A stretch of DNA of 64,000 nucleotides from Ceriagrion tenellum. Taxonomy: Eukaryota; Arthropoda; Insecta; Odonata; Coenagrionidae. The notes under the pieces were generated by a model, which had not been told where the DNA came from, searched no databases, and was given only the letters and a program-made list of their open reading frames with translations. Positions 45,650 to 57,778 of this stretch are shown here, piece by piece. Numbering within the stretch: position 1 is the first letter of the stretch; the number at the start of each line of letters is the position of its first letter. A program made the translations under genes and the position numbers. The stretch covers positions 21,260,965 through 21,324,964 of the forward strand of contig OY720642.1 of assembly GCA_963169105.1 (NCBI GenBank), in the 5' to 3' direction.

Positions 45650-46400
45650 CCCCCTTTATCTCAGACAACCCTCCCCCTGACTTGCCCCTCAGCTTCCCGG
45701 AATCATTTTTTTAATAAAAGAAATGATGAAAGAGGAGGGAGTTTTAGGGAGGACGGGACATTGAGGGTGAGGAAGGAGGAAAGGGGAGAGGGTGGATATT
45801 GAAAGTGGTGGATAAAGGAGAAGGGGTAGGAGTTTTGGAAAAGGGGGCGTTTGAAGTGAGATGGAGACATTTCTCAACTTCCTCCTCCCGCGTGCGAAGA
45901 GAAAAATAGGGAGAGCGAGAGCAGTCTTGAAATATCTCGGATTTGAAAGGCGTCAAGACATGGGAATAAAGTGAGAGTGAGATGAAGAGCGCAAGGGGAG
46001 ATATCCCTACGACCTTCGGGAGGGAGGGAGAGGAGTGTAAGACCTGGGAATGATAGTGGCGTTGCAAGAGAGAGAGAGAGAGAGAGAGAGAAAGAAACCA
46101 GAGAAGCGTAGAGCAGATCGAAGATTTTCCGCAAGTGAGACGGAATCAGAGTGTGAGTTTGAGAGGACTACGTAAGTACGGACACTTGAGACTCGGTTTG
46201 AAGGTGTGAGATGGAGAGAATGCAAGAGAAAAAGTGTCCAAAGGGAACAAAGGGTGTGGAAAAGTGGGAGATGAGTGAGTACTGGCAGCGATGTGAATTA
46301 AAGGGTCGGCCTTGAGATTGGGAAGTAGGGCGGGGATAAGTGGAAACACATGGGAACTAAAAAACCTCGAGAGAAAGGACCATAAAAATACTGTGCTCAA
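45650..46400. other. Purine-rich GC island 8 with (GA)n
   Basis: The plus strand is G/A-rich throughout, with a 26-base GA run at about 46067-46092. Overlapping minus-strand frames (up to 107 codons) in several phases are compositional. No gene called. Confidence 0.5.
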
Positions 46401-48590
46401 TTTTCAAAGCCAGTGCCTCCATGTATGGAGATGATTGTAACAATTTATCTCTTCAGATGTCCTATCCCATTATTTCTCGAGAGATATTTCAGGATAGTGG
46501 CTGTTCTAGATCACGATGGTTTCTATTTCGCTTTGAAAATATGTTATGCAATCATTTTCAAGACCATTCCGCTGCTTAAGAAGAGCATTGCTAAGCTATA
46601 ATTTGGGAGTTTACATAATAACCACCTAACGAAAATTGAAGCTAAAACTCATCTTCCCAATTCTTAGCCTATTTATGGACCTCTAGGGTATATTTAATAC
46701 CCCTCTAGGGAAAGGTTTAAGAATCTTGATGGAAGACTTTTTAAAACATGACCATCAAAAGCTTTAAAGCAGTCCCGGTAGATCGGGGCATTGATTGAAG
46801 GTAAATGAATGATCAGAAAATGGAATTATCTACATTTTAAATCTATTAATGAAAGTCACTGAGAGGTTTTCTATTTTCCGTCCCATATGACAGAAGGAGC
46901 ATTACGATTAAAGCGCTCTTCACACTGCACACAAGTAGGAATTGGGTTTCAACCTTAAAAAATCTCGATCGCCGCGACGATTGGGTCCATCAACGTGAGT
47001 ACTCAACATATTGTATAAATCTAATCCCTCTTGGCACTTAACGCAGTGCTAAGATAATTGAGGAGTCTGGCTATCTGCAATCTCACCAGTCATGAGAACT
47101 TTCGTCTCCACATAGAAAGGCACAGTTTTCTGAGGTATATACACATTAAAGCCTCATAATTCACCGGAGCACACACTTTTACATATTGCGACTTCTCTAA
47201 AGCTCCCTTACAAAACATCCTTCCGTTTCATACGCAATGCTTTCTCTCATTATATCCCTTTCACACAAATTTGTTGTGCACAGCAGGATAATCCGCCACC
47301 TATAAAGGGGCTTAGATAAAACCAGTTTCCTTTTTGAGCTCATCTAGTTCCTAGACTGCGATTAAGCCCTGAGAATTGAAAGAAACCGATGTTGACTTTC
47401 ACACTGTCATCATGTTGAAATTCACACTCCCTAATTGTTTTTCTTGCCCTCAGCGGAACATGGACAAAATGTTAGTTTTCCAGTCAATTGCTTTGTGATG
47501 AGAAAAATCCTAGTCGTAAATATATATTCATTTTGAAATTGGTTTCGTTGTACTGTATCAACATTAGGTGTCCGTTTCCTAAATCTCCTGATATTGATGT
47601 AGCACATTAAAACCTAGGTCAGAATAAATATATCGCACCAGTGAAAAATTACCTTTCCCCTATAGTGCTGCTGTTCCTCCAAATCACGCCTGATACTTAT
47701 CTATTTCCAACAGCTACATATAGAAAAAATTGTAGGGAAAATTTTGTTTGTTCTTAAAATCTGTCTTAGCTATCTTAGTCATTCTAAACTGTTATGAACA
47801 CAACACCATGAGACAAACTCAAATCAGAAGTGCATAAAAATTATTAAAGTACAATTCAAATTTATGCATTTCATTAAAATCATTTTCAAAACTTGTTAAG
47901 CGTATTCTGAGATATCAATTTAAAAAAAAAGTAGATAGGGTAACTAATGGTGAAATAAAAGATGATGACCACAAATCAGATACATATGGTATGTTATAAA
48001 TAATGTCAAATCGTAGATTTGTGACAATCAGCTATATACAGATTGCGGGCAGCCAAGCCATTGTAGAGCTGCAAAGAGCCAATCTCTGGATTAATCATTC
48101 CCGCTACTTCTAATGGCGATGAAGACTCCAGCGATAACCCAGAATCAAGGTCCTGTAAAAAGAGCTCGTACGATTCACAATTTAGTGACTTGAGTTCCAA
48201 TCAGTCATTATTTTGTTATGTATATTATGCGAATCTGGAAATATATGTCAGTATAAAATGATTTGGAATCGTTACGTATCATAACGAATATTTTATTTAC
48301 TCATTATTAACGAAGAGCTCATATCATGCAACGTACTTTTGGAGAAAAAGGTTTCTTTCATTGTCAGTAGATCATAATTTGTCAAGAGTCAATTGTTATC
48401 TAATGTACATCGCAAAAATAACTAAATAATAATGAAATATTGAAGATTTTAATTCTAATATTAACTTGAATAGGTATAATTCACTGCAAACTGAAATACC
48501 TCCTGACGCTGTATACGTTTCATGAGTCCAATATTGATAATCGCTTCCAATTGCTCATTAAAACCTATCAATTCTATTCAGTCATTATTT
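46401..48590. other. AT-rich sequence, no gene seen
   Basis: No coding signal, RNA gene or recognised repeat. Confidence 0.5.
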
Positions 48591-49260
48591 CTCTCATTTG
48601 AAGTGCCACTCACTCCTCTTACAAGTACGTTTTTCTCTGTCAGTGCCAAACTTCCTTCTTCCCCTTTCCGAAAGCTGGCTGGCGAGCATACCCCGAAAAA
48701 TACCCTTCCACCTCCCTACCTATAAAGCTTTCTTTATTCATCCACTCCTTTTTCTACGCCGTTGCTTCCCATTGCTCCTTCCTCTTCCTTCCCAGTCGCT
48801 TTCGCCATGTCCTTCCACAAAGACTGATGGCTGAAAGGGACTTTCAAAGCTCAGCGATCTCTCTCCTCCGTCCAAAAGGAGAGAGAGAGAGAGAGTGTTT
48901 CTTCAGCCACTAAGGTTGATTCTCTAAAGGTTTTTCTCTTCCTTCCTCCCCCACTGCTATCTCCTTCCCTCCCGAGAAAGTATTGTTTTTTTTCGAAGGC
49001 ATCGTCTATCTTTCTCTCTTTTTTTCCTTCTCTCTCTCCCTCTGCCCCCTTCCACCAAAGGGTATATTTTACAAAGAACTTCTCTTGGAGGACGCATTCT
49101 CGAAAAGACTTTTTGCTGGAAAACGGGGGGCGATCACGCAAATACCAGGATAAATCAAGTTCGGGGGAGAAACAAGTTATGCGCGCGCTCCTTTACACTG
49201 CATCTCCGGCTCCGGGATCCCTTCTTTCTTTTGTTCTTCCTCCTGTCTTTCTTCCCGTGA
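48591..49260. other. Pyrimidine-rich GC island 9
   Basis: The plus strand is C/T-rich except for a GA run at about 48879-48895. Frames of 67-96 codons on both strands are compositional. No gene called. Confidence 0.45.
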
Positions 49261-51418
49261 CCTAGACGGTTTTTATTTTCTGCCGCACGCGAAAAAGGGC
49301 ACACGAAAACCTTCGCTGAAGAGGTCCCTCATTTGTTGTGCAAAGCATTACGCACGCATAATGATGCAAGATCACCGGGGCACGTTTCCTGCGGCCCTGT
49401 CTACAATAATGAGGTCTGGGGCTTGAAATGGAGGCCAACGTCCAAAACTGCACATCAAGGGAAATAGGTAGTATTTTTTTGAATGAAATTATTTCCATTG
49501 TCCCGAATCTGTAAGCTCCGAAGTGAGGAAGGAAAAAATTACACTGCTCTATCCTAATAGTTGATTTATAAAATACTGGGTGTCTACCTAATTTTACTAT
49601 CCTAGATATTCCCAAGTATCCCAACTACAGGCTACAGAGATTATAAAGGTCTCTCCCCATCCCATACCTACCTGATTTCTTATATTTCACCCGTGGATGG
49701 ACGGAAACCACACAATGTATCTTTATTTGCATCAATGAAGAGCTAGTAGGTCACCATTATTTTGTCCTTATTATGTTCTGTTCACAAAATGATTTATTGG
49801 TGGGAAGCATCGCACCTGCTAGATAGTATCTCCACATCAGGTAGGACTTTTCGGGTGTAGGTACTGTTCCCTTTGGTTTTTTAAAGCGAGGTCAAGCCGG
49901 GGTGAACAATTTAGAAATTAGATCAACCAGATATACTTCACAAGTTTAAAATCAAATTGAAAAATAGCATTCTACAAGAGCTTCTGCCTGGTGCTTGTAA
50001 TAGAATAAGTTGTATTTGTTCTACATAAATATCGGAAAATTGACGTTATCGTGATCTAACTACATACAAATTTACATATTAATTTCATTATAATAGCAGA
50101 TATTATTTAAAGCAGCATTATTTGAACCTATGATCTTATACAACAACATATTTTTTATAAGAAGGAAAGCATCAGAGGGGATGTGCATTTTATATCACCT
50201 TAGCAATAATGTGTGCAAACATATGTTTTGCCGAGTTTTTATTTCAGAAAAAGTAGACATTCGTCGTTTTGAAAAGAATGTTCATCATATATGTCGTCAG
50301 ATTTCCTTATTAACTTTCCAACTTAAGTAGAATTTGTAGTGAATTTGGGTAAATACTGCTGATTATGTATTAATCAATATATGCATGACCTTACAGAGGT
50401 GGTGCAGCAGGTGATTTTTCTTGATCATCAAAAGGTTACGGACATGGATTTCTCTGTAATTCAGGACAAGATCATAAAGGACAGGGTACTACAAACATGA
50501 TGGTAAACGTAATAACGATCCATGCCAAAATGAAAGAGTATAGAGGGAAGATATTTGACTATTTATCTAAATATCTAGCGAATTTTAAAGAAATAGTATC
50601 TGCATCACTAGAGTTATTAGGTGTATCAGATTAAACAGACTAAACCAGGCTCAAAACTAAGCATATTACGTTCGCGAGAAAAATTGAATAAATAATGACC
50701 GCAGAAGGGCAAGACTGCCTTTTTTGTCAATTTAATCTCAAAAAACAAAAATTCACAACATAATCTAAAGAAAACTGGATGATTGATTCGCAAAAAGAAT
50801 AATCCTGTCATAAAAAATTATAAATATTTCCGGTAGCACGAAAATGATCGGAAAAATAATAAATGACAGGGCATTAACGAGGACGAAAGCGAGGCGTAAT
50901 AAAAAAAATACTTTCAAACTTACGCACGAATTGGCTTCAAAAGGCCCCGCGCAACAAAAGAACGAAATAATGATGTATTCTAAGGATTGGAAAAGGGAGA
51001 GGGGGTAATCCAGGAGCGAAAAGAGAAAGGAAAGAAAAAATGATATAGAATGGATGGGTAAAAAATACTTGCTTCTCCTAAAAAGGAGGAATTAGAGTAG
51101 ATAGAGAGAGAGCCAAAGTAAAACTGATTTATCATTGAACATAATAAAAATGAAACAATTTCGGATCGCAAAAGGCCAGAGTGATAGTATACGAAAGTTT
51201 TGTAAGTGTCGATACCCAAAAAACAATTATCGTACGATGAACATAGTTTGGGAATCTCAATCCGATCGAAAAGAAAAAAATAGATAAAATATTTTACGGA
51301 AATTTGATGTAGACAATTTTTTGCCGGACGTTCAACATATTTTTCTAAAACAAAACTATTATGATATAAACGATTAAAGGCTTAATATTAAAAAAAAATA
51401 GACTGCAGAACCGTGACC
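49261..51418. other. AT-rich sequence, no gene seen
   Basis: A 120-codon minus-strand frame (49262-49624) and several shorter ones lack recognisable domains. A short GA run sits at about 51100-51114. Confidence 0.5.
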
Positions 51419-51640
51419 AATGTAAAGATGGCCGATTCCAAGCAGAAAAATTTCGACTGGACTGGGAATCGAACCACGGACCATTGGATTTCGCGTCCAA
51501 CAGACCACCAAGCTACCAGGTCTACTAAGAATCCATCCGAATTTTTTCTGCTTGGAATCGGCCATCTTTACATCTTCACACCACCATTGTGTCTGTTGAT
51601 TTTATGTGTTCCTATCCACTTTCTTTATACCTTTCTCTAT
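51419..51640. mobile_element. Inverted pair of tRNA-Ser-like SINE copies (locus 2)
   Basis: The outer arms tgtaaagatggccgattcca (from 51420) and its complement near 51554-51573 form about 32-bp inverted repeats with nearly perfect pairing. Between them, on the minus strand, lies a tRNA-like head. Box A is like tagcttggtgg, the anticodon arm is ttgga/tccaa around a 7-base loop cgcgaaa (as in tRNA-Ser with CGA, but position 33 is G not U), and box B is ggttcgattcc. There is no long variable arm. To the right the plus strand carries a second copy's body and tail, including tatgtgttcctatccacttt. The same parts occur in the same order at 26.2-26.5 kb. The right copy lacks its own head, so the pair is asymmetric. 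Confidence 0.7.
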
Positions 51641-51663
51641 AAACATTTATGTGAGTATTGAAT

Positions 51664-51711
51664 GAACTAACGATTTTATATATATATACATAGATATATA
51701 TATATATATAT
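51664..51711. repeat. (TA)n microsatellite
   Basis: Interrupted TA runs, including about 51677-51690 and 51696-51711. Confidence 0.85.
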
Positions 51712-51771
51712 CCACTTGGCGAAAAACACTTGTAGTGCACAGATATAAAAAAAAATCTACCTCCTAATATT

Positions 51772-51799
51772 CTGATGAAGGCGGTTGTGTCCGCCGATA
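51772..51799 (+). ncRNA. Hammerhead-like motif with one core change (copy D)
   Basis: CTGATGA (51772-51778), one extra A, and a perfect 5-bp stem II (ggcgg 51780-51784 with ccgcc 51791-51795) are followed by GATA where GAAA is needed. The bases after it are low-complexity TA, so stem III cannot be recognised. The expansion of a TA repeat into the motif may explain its loss. Confidence 0.4.
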
Positions 51800-51868
51800 T
51801 ATATAAAAATTTCTGTGAGTTTTACTTTTTTTTGTGCTCTATATGTAACTGCCAGTCACGCCTGTGAC

Positions 51869-51872
<4 letters not shown>

Positions 51873-51904
<32 letters not shown>
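51873..51904. repeat. (AT)n microsatellite
   Basis: An uninterrupted AT run of about 32 bases. Confidence 0.9.
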
Positions 51905-51907
<3 letters not shown>

Positions 51908-52199
51908 CGCTTAACGCTTCGCTTATAATATATATAAATTGCTTAACATCATTATTAGCTAATGACCTCGCATGCAATTTCCGGAATGACATAGCTTATG
52001 CATGATTTAGTACCATGCAGAACTATTTATCTGTCGTAGTTTTCATAACCAGTGTTTGTATCTTAAGTAGTGTACTGGATGATAGCATATTCGTCCACAT
52101 TGCATGATTTTAGTTCCTGGTCTGACCGTGCACTGTTATCCTGAGCGTTTTTGGCATGCGTCTGGCATTTCGGGGGAACGTATGCGGCTCGGATTTCAA
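51905..52199. other. Possible upstream part of a LINE 3' region
   Basis: No frame. The bases from about 52090 may belong to the 3' untranslated region of the LINE tail that follows, but the 5' limit cannot be placed by eye. Confidence 0.3.
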
Positions 52200-52293
52200 C
52201 TGGGATAAGGGCTTCATGTCTGGTGTGGAATCACCCCGTGCCACACACCCTAGCGGTGGCTTGCACGGTATTTTTTAGATGCAGATGCAGATA
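52200..52293 (+). mobile_element. 3' tail of a CR1/Jockey-like LINE
   Basis: gccacacaccctagcggtgg (52240-52259) and the following gcttgcacggtat match the 3' end of the LINE at 57.8-59.9 kb (gccacacaccctcgtggtgg). Both end in a short hexamer-type repeat, here (agatgc)n and there (tagatg)n. It is a severely 5'-truncated copy of a related family. Confidence 0.7.
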
Positions 52294-52755
52294 ATGGAAT
52301 ACAGGCAGTGAAGAGTTGGCCAAAATTAAGATCTAACCAACCTGTTTAAAAAAACTTGAGAAATAGTTTGCTTTTTAAAAACCGTATTAATTTGCGTCTG
52401 TTTGAATCTAGCGTCATTTTGCATTAATCTCAGCTAAAATAGAATAAATAAGCAAGGTAAAACTCTAAAAAATATTAAGTTTTACATTAAGAAGTGTAAG
52501 GCTTGGCAGCAGGCTGGTATGAAATTACTCAAGGAGGGTATTTTCTGAAGCTTAAATTTAGAATATTACCACGTTAATGCCTTTCATCTTCTCTAAATCT
52601 CTGTAAAGACTAATCAAAGTTCAGAGACTAGGCTTGCACTTTTTCGATTGCCTTAATGAAGGAAAAATTGAGGAATCGGGAGTGACTGTTCTCAAATTCT
52701 ACTTTTTCAATCATGTGCTCCACAATAAGTAAATGGGATCAATACTAAAATCGTC
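52294..52755. other. AT-rich spacer
   Basis: No recognised feature. Confidence 0.45.
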
Positions 52756-53690
52756 AAAACAACAGGCGCACCGCGGACAAGAAAACTCCCATCGAACGTA
52801 CATCTGGCACAGCTTTATTTCTTAACAATAAAGGAGAGACAACTGGAGACGTGCAAAAGAGGCAGAAAAAGAAAGATTCGGAGAGACCTTGGAAAGACGT
52901 ATAAAGGGGTGGAACTTTCGGAGGGGAATGGGTGCGCCGTGAGACGGGCAGGAGTGGTCTCATGCTGGTGGGGGTTGTCGGTGACGGTGGGTGGGAAGTG
53001 AGGCTGTTAGCAGGGTGCCCTGTGGGCGAGGGAAGGGGGAACCTTTCAGGCATTAGGGATAGTGAGGCGTCTCCGTCGATGGGGTGCGTACACCAGGGTG
53101 GTGCTCCCAATTCTTCGCCACCTCGAACAATAAATCCGCACGTTTCTCTTCACTCTTCTGAGGCTAAGCACGCAGCCTGCGGGCGTATGGGCGTGAAATT
53201 CAAATCCTTCGCCATCTTCGCGTTTTCCCATCCTTCCTCCTCAAAAACCTTACACCGACTCCTCCTCCTGAACACTTCAAGAGGCCTCCCTTCTCCTCGT
53301 TTCTTCTTCGGAAGCTCTTGTCTCAGATACACACACAAGCTCTCACACAAATTGACACACACAAGCGCGCAAGAGCACAGATCCCCATTCTTCAACGCCC
53401 ACCCTACCTCCATTCGACACCCGGCCCTTACAACAGCTCTCCCACAAGAACCCCTGCCTCTTCAACCATAATCCCGATCTCGGATATAGAGGTATATATT
53501 TTTTCTGACGACGTAAAGACTTTCTGTTTTCGGGAGCGCCAACCAGCCCAGTTAAGCCGTCATGAGAATGGAGGAGGAATATTCTTTTCTTTTTCTTTTG
53601 CCATTGGAGCCAACATCGAAGCGTTGGGATTCCTGAGGAAGAAAATAGTGAGGTGGAGGGGTAGGTACTTCGATTATTCATAACGGCGAC
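52756..53690. other. GC island 10, purine-rich then pyrimidine-rich
   Basis: The plus strand is G/A-rich at about 52850-53060 and C/T-rich at about 53110-53470. A 179-codon plus-strand frame (52932-53471) begins at a non-ATG codon and spans the switch. Its product is Ser/Pro/His/Arg-rich and shows no domain, and minus-strand frames are open over the same DNA. I do not call a gene. Confidence 0.45.
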
Positions 53691-54489
53691 ATATCTTTCA
53701 AAAGTCTTAAGGAAATATAAACCGGATTCTTTGGGAAGACGATACGGTCTTACGATGGTTTGAATGGCGCACCTAAAGTTTTATGATCACCAATAGGAGA
53801 ATAACTTTCCGTTGAAAACTAACCGGTAGGCGACTTAATGCCTCAGTTCGGCACACTCCTGACGACCTTGCAAAATTCCTATTCTTTCATGAGCTTAGAA
53901 TAGAAGTTCCATCAAGCAGAATATAACAAAGGAGGATCACGTTTCTTCAATTTCAAATTAGTAGTACCTAAAATCAAAACAGGTTTTGCCGTTATGTTTT
54001 TAATATATAGTCCGCGTAGTGACAATTTTCAGTACGAATTAAATCTTTAAAATGAAGAAGTAGGCAGCTTATTGGCTAATATAAGGTGAATTTATAAACC
54101 TATCAATACCTTTTCTGTTTAACTTTTATCACTACGGATTTTATAATATTAAACAAGACAATATTATGAAGATTTTAAGGGAAAATTATTAAAAATACTC
54201 TCGTTTATAGTTTACAAAAAGATGAAAATAGTGCACACACTGACAATGGGTACAGTCCAAAAATTAAAAAAGAGTAGTGGTGTTTGAAACTAATTGAAAT
54301 TAAAAACATTTCAGAAACCTTTTAGAGATAAATAAATGGCATTCAATTTTTCCTTCGTTAAATTGACTTTGTTTTTTTGCTCTCAAAAAATAAGCGCAAA
54401 CTACCGAAAGGCATGAGACAACCATGAAACATTAAACCATTGCCTCAGCACTCTCAAAAGAGACTTTCCTCCGGCAGACATAACCGTAT
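53691..54489. other. AT-rich sequence, no gene seen
   Basis: No coding signal or recognised repeat. Confidence 0.5.
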
Positions 54490-55150
54490 TTTCAAATATA
54501 AACACATTGTCCCCTTTCGAACCCGGCGTTCAGTTTACATGCCGTGAACGAGAGAGCAACAAGTCATCCTGTCCGTCTCCCAAACGTTATTTAACCTTGT
54601 TTAACGGGAACATGCTTCTTCATTCCACTCCCTTCCCTCCCTTTAGAGCACGCTCTCCTGGAGGGGGCTCCGAATATCACGAAAACGTTTTAACGGATTT
54701 CTAAATTTCTGCAGCCCGTAAGCGAGCCTTTGCGTGCGCGTGGAATGGGGGAGCGTGCGAGAGTGGGATAACTTGTCGGGAGCAGTTGTATGACGCTAAT
54801 CCGCGTTCATTCTTCATTCTCCCACCCCCTTCTTCCGGTGGGACAACCCTTTCCACCCATTTCACAATCCCTCTCTCTCTCTCTCTTTCCTCCCCTCGCT
54901 CTTCACCGATGAAACACAGCCCTGCCTACTCTTCCGTTTTTCCGTGAGAGCCTGGAAATTCCTACTCTTGGTCCCCTCCCCGTTCCTTCTTCCTGCCATT
55001 TCTTCTTCTTCCAGCTCTTTCGAACCCAAGGCTTTCTCTCCTCCTTTTTCCACCTTTGTTCTCTCCCTTTTCCATCAGACCATCTCCTCGCCCCCCTCCG
55101 CCAAATCTTTCTCCCCATCGTCTTTGCCTCCCCTCTTCCTATATTACCAC
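54490..55150. other. Pyrimidine-rich GC island 11 with (CT)n
   Basis: A CpG-containing part (about 54715-54790) is followed by a strongly C/T-rich plus strand with a CT run at 54870-54887. Frames up to 170 codons (54944-55456) start inside the biased DNA. The part beyond 55150 of that frame is ordinary in composition but unrecognised. Confidence 0.45.
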
Positions 55151-55580
55151 TTTAGGCCTCTCAAGTGCATAGTTCATTCAACTATTGGTGTAGATAAAGT
55201 AAAGGTTCCTGGCATTGGGCAGTCGACAACTTCGGGACATGGGCTAATGAAATTTAGAGTCCTTCTGAACGGGAGAGGAAGTGTTGTTCATTGTGGAGCC
55301 TTTCTCACTGCGGTGAGCACAATAGCTTTGAGAATTGGGATGACGCACAACGACCTACCGTCCCGTTTAGACTCTCTCACTATGAGATCTCAATATTGGG
55401 TTCCTATCACAGTCACGGCAATGGGTGATTTTAACTTCTTACCCAACAGCATTTGAGCTTGTTTTGGGAAGTAGTATGGTCGTCGGTAGCATGATTATAG
55501 TGCAGCACTTATTTCTCTAATTGATACGTTTTAATTGGTGTTTTCTGATGTGTTTGTAGTCGCCGTAATATTGAATTTAA
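55151..55580. other. Unassigned
   Basis: The end of a long plus-strand frame lies here (to 55456). It contains no motif that I know. Confidence 0.3.
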
Positions 55581-55664
55581 TGAGGTATAGTGTAATGTAA
55601 GATGGTGATGAAGTATAGTTTAATACAAGTTGTTTATGAGGTATAGTGTGATGCACGTTGGTGA
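55581..55664 (+). repeat. 28-bp minisatellite, three copies
   Basis: Copies at 55581-55608, 55609-55636 and 55637-55664 each begin tga(g/a)gtatagt. The outer two are more alike (ending (a/g)tggtga) than the middle one. There are exactly 28 bases per unit with no gaps. Confidence 0.9.
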
Positions 55665-57480
55665 TAACTCACCCTTGTATTCACCGTGTCACTGTGTAGT
55701 TGTAGATAAGGTAGTGTGGTACTCCTGCCTCACACTCTCTCGCTGCCTCCCTCTCTTCCTCTCCGTCATATCTGTTCACCCTATCTACTTCCACCTCCCC
55801 CCTTGCCGCGCTGGTCATCGCCAGTAGCTTTTCCGAGAGATATGAAGCTCAATTTTCAAAATAACCACTCCCAGTGTTATCCTTGAGCACTGTATTTATT
55901 TTTATACTACACATATGTTTCTTTCAAAAAAATCAGGAAAATTATCAGGCGTACGTCACAAGAGCATATGCGTGATAGACTACGCCTGTTCTGAAGGGGA
56001 TTCAGGTTACCGACACGATAATGCTAAATATATGCAATACTCTATGTAATACCCAATGTATGAAAGATTCCGACGCGTTTTACAATACTTTTCCCGTTAA
56101 TTCCTTACTTCAGCCTCCACCGTTGTTCATAGTCACACAACCGCAGAAATGTTTGCCTTCCTGAAAAGGTAAAGGGAACAGTACAACCCTGAGTGCGGCT
56201 AGAGTATCGACAACGCCTACGGAGGAAATTGTAAAGGAGCAGTAAGGGCAGATATATCATTTCTAAACTTCATGACCTACTCTTGGATTTCTCAGCTAGA
56301 AATTGGGGCCAAAAGAGTTTCATTTTCCAGACATGATTGGAACCTGCAAACATCTGTCAATCCTGATTACGCATTATCAACCTCTCCACAGTGGTTGATA
56401 CAAAATCATTAAGTTTTAACAATAGATGATGATATACATTCGGCTCAAAGATCCTATGACGGTAATATATACAGATCTAGTCAAGTTCTGCATGAAAATA
56501 AGTCTTGTTGTTTAAAAAAGGAGTGTAATGATGCTATAAGAGCAACTAAAGACTATTTCTATTTGTAGTATTATCAATGAAATAAGACTCTTGCAATGCA
56601 GATGCAGAATATATTGGGTGCATTTTCTTTCAAGACAATGTACAAAATATGAAAAAAAAATCAGAATATAACCCGCATTTTTCGTGCTCGTGCGTGTTTC
56701 TAAGGCGTTATAGTATTTTTTTATGTAACTTAAAACCACAGTCAATGGTTTTTAGAATGCAGAGTTACAATGCTAAAATTATGAAGGAACACGTAAGTCC
56801 TATCACGATTGGAATAAAGTTATTTCCCGAGATTATGACCGATAAATGCTAACATTTTTCACGGCGTTAGCATTTTTCGTGAGTGAAGGGAAAAGGCTCC
56901 ATAAGACCTTGTTTTTAATATTTCCTCCTTATCAACGGCAATTAGTGCGTAATGAAAGCCTTTCGAATGATCATTATCTGCTGAGTTAGCAACAACAAGC
57001 ACGCGCAGATACACTCATGTGAGATATGGTCCTTAATGCAGCATTATATTGTTTCCCCATGGACTCGTAATAATCGCGAAAGTTATGGATATGCATCTTT
57101 TTAAACAAACATGACGTAAAATCATGTCATATAGGGCTGTTTTACATTCAAACATCTATAAAACTTATGTATTCTAATGGAAGTGAGTTGCATTAGCTAT
57201 GAACGTGAATTATCTCCTAGGTTCCTCATTAATTTGTGACCAGGCTACTCCACACATTCTATTTAGGGTGGTAGCAATTATTTTTACATCAGAAGCTCCG
57301 CCGAAGTCATATGGGTCGACTTCCGTGGGAGATTTTCTTAAGCGATATTATTATCGATTTTTTACGGAACGCGGGCGTGTGATAATTAAAATGATAAAGA
57401 AAGATACGAATGTGTACAAACAAATATCAAACGAGTAAACCAAACAAACCAGTAAAAACTTAAACGAAATTTTAGCGATA
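55665..57480. other. AT-rich sequence, no gene seen
   Basis: A short pyrimidine-rich stretch lies at 55725-55805. Otherwise no coding signal or recognised repeat. Confidence 0.5.
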
Positions 57481-57660
57481 CATATCGGTTACTAGGGAGA
57501 GCAAGGGAAACCGAGCAGGAGGTACTGAGCAGAGAGGAGACAGTGATCAGATGTAGTCAATGAGGAGATAGTTATCAGTTCGACGAATACCAGCTGAGAG
57601 GCACATTTGTGTGTGTAATCCCATCAACCCTAGGCAACCGGAGAGAGATTGCAGTGAAAG
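57481..57660. other. Moderately GC-rich flank of the 59-bp repeat
   Basis: No frame of note. The last 60 bases may be a third, very diverged copy of the 59-bp unit that follows. Confidence 0.3.
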
Positions 57661-57777
57661 GCTAAGCGGACTTGAACAGGGACCATTCGTATGGAGAGCG
57701 GTGCCCATTACATCGACAGGCTGAGTGATTCCGAACCGAGACCAGTCGCTAGGAGAAGAGTACCCATTATATCGACA
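57661..57777 (+). repeat. 59-bp tandem repeat, two copies
   Basis: 57661-57718 and 57720-57777 align at a 59-base offset, sharing gct(a/g)ag at the start and cccatta(c/t)atcgaca at the end. The second copy ends within two bases of where the LINE coding sequence becomes readable. Confidence 0.75.
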
Positions 57778-57778
57778 T

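Noticed and set aside
51455..51530. Functional tRNA-Ser gene on the minus strand
   Set aside because: Acceptor arms do not pair, position 33 is G instead of U, and the long variable arm of serine tRNAs is missing; it is a SINE head.
52932..53471. 179-codon plus-strand open frame
   Set aside because: It lies in a compositionally biased island, starts at a non-ATG codon, crosses a purine/pyrimidine switch and overlaps open minus-strand frames.
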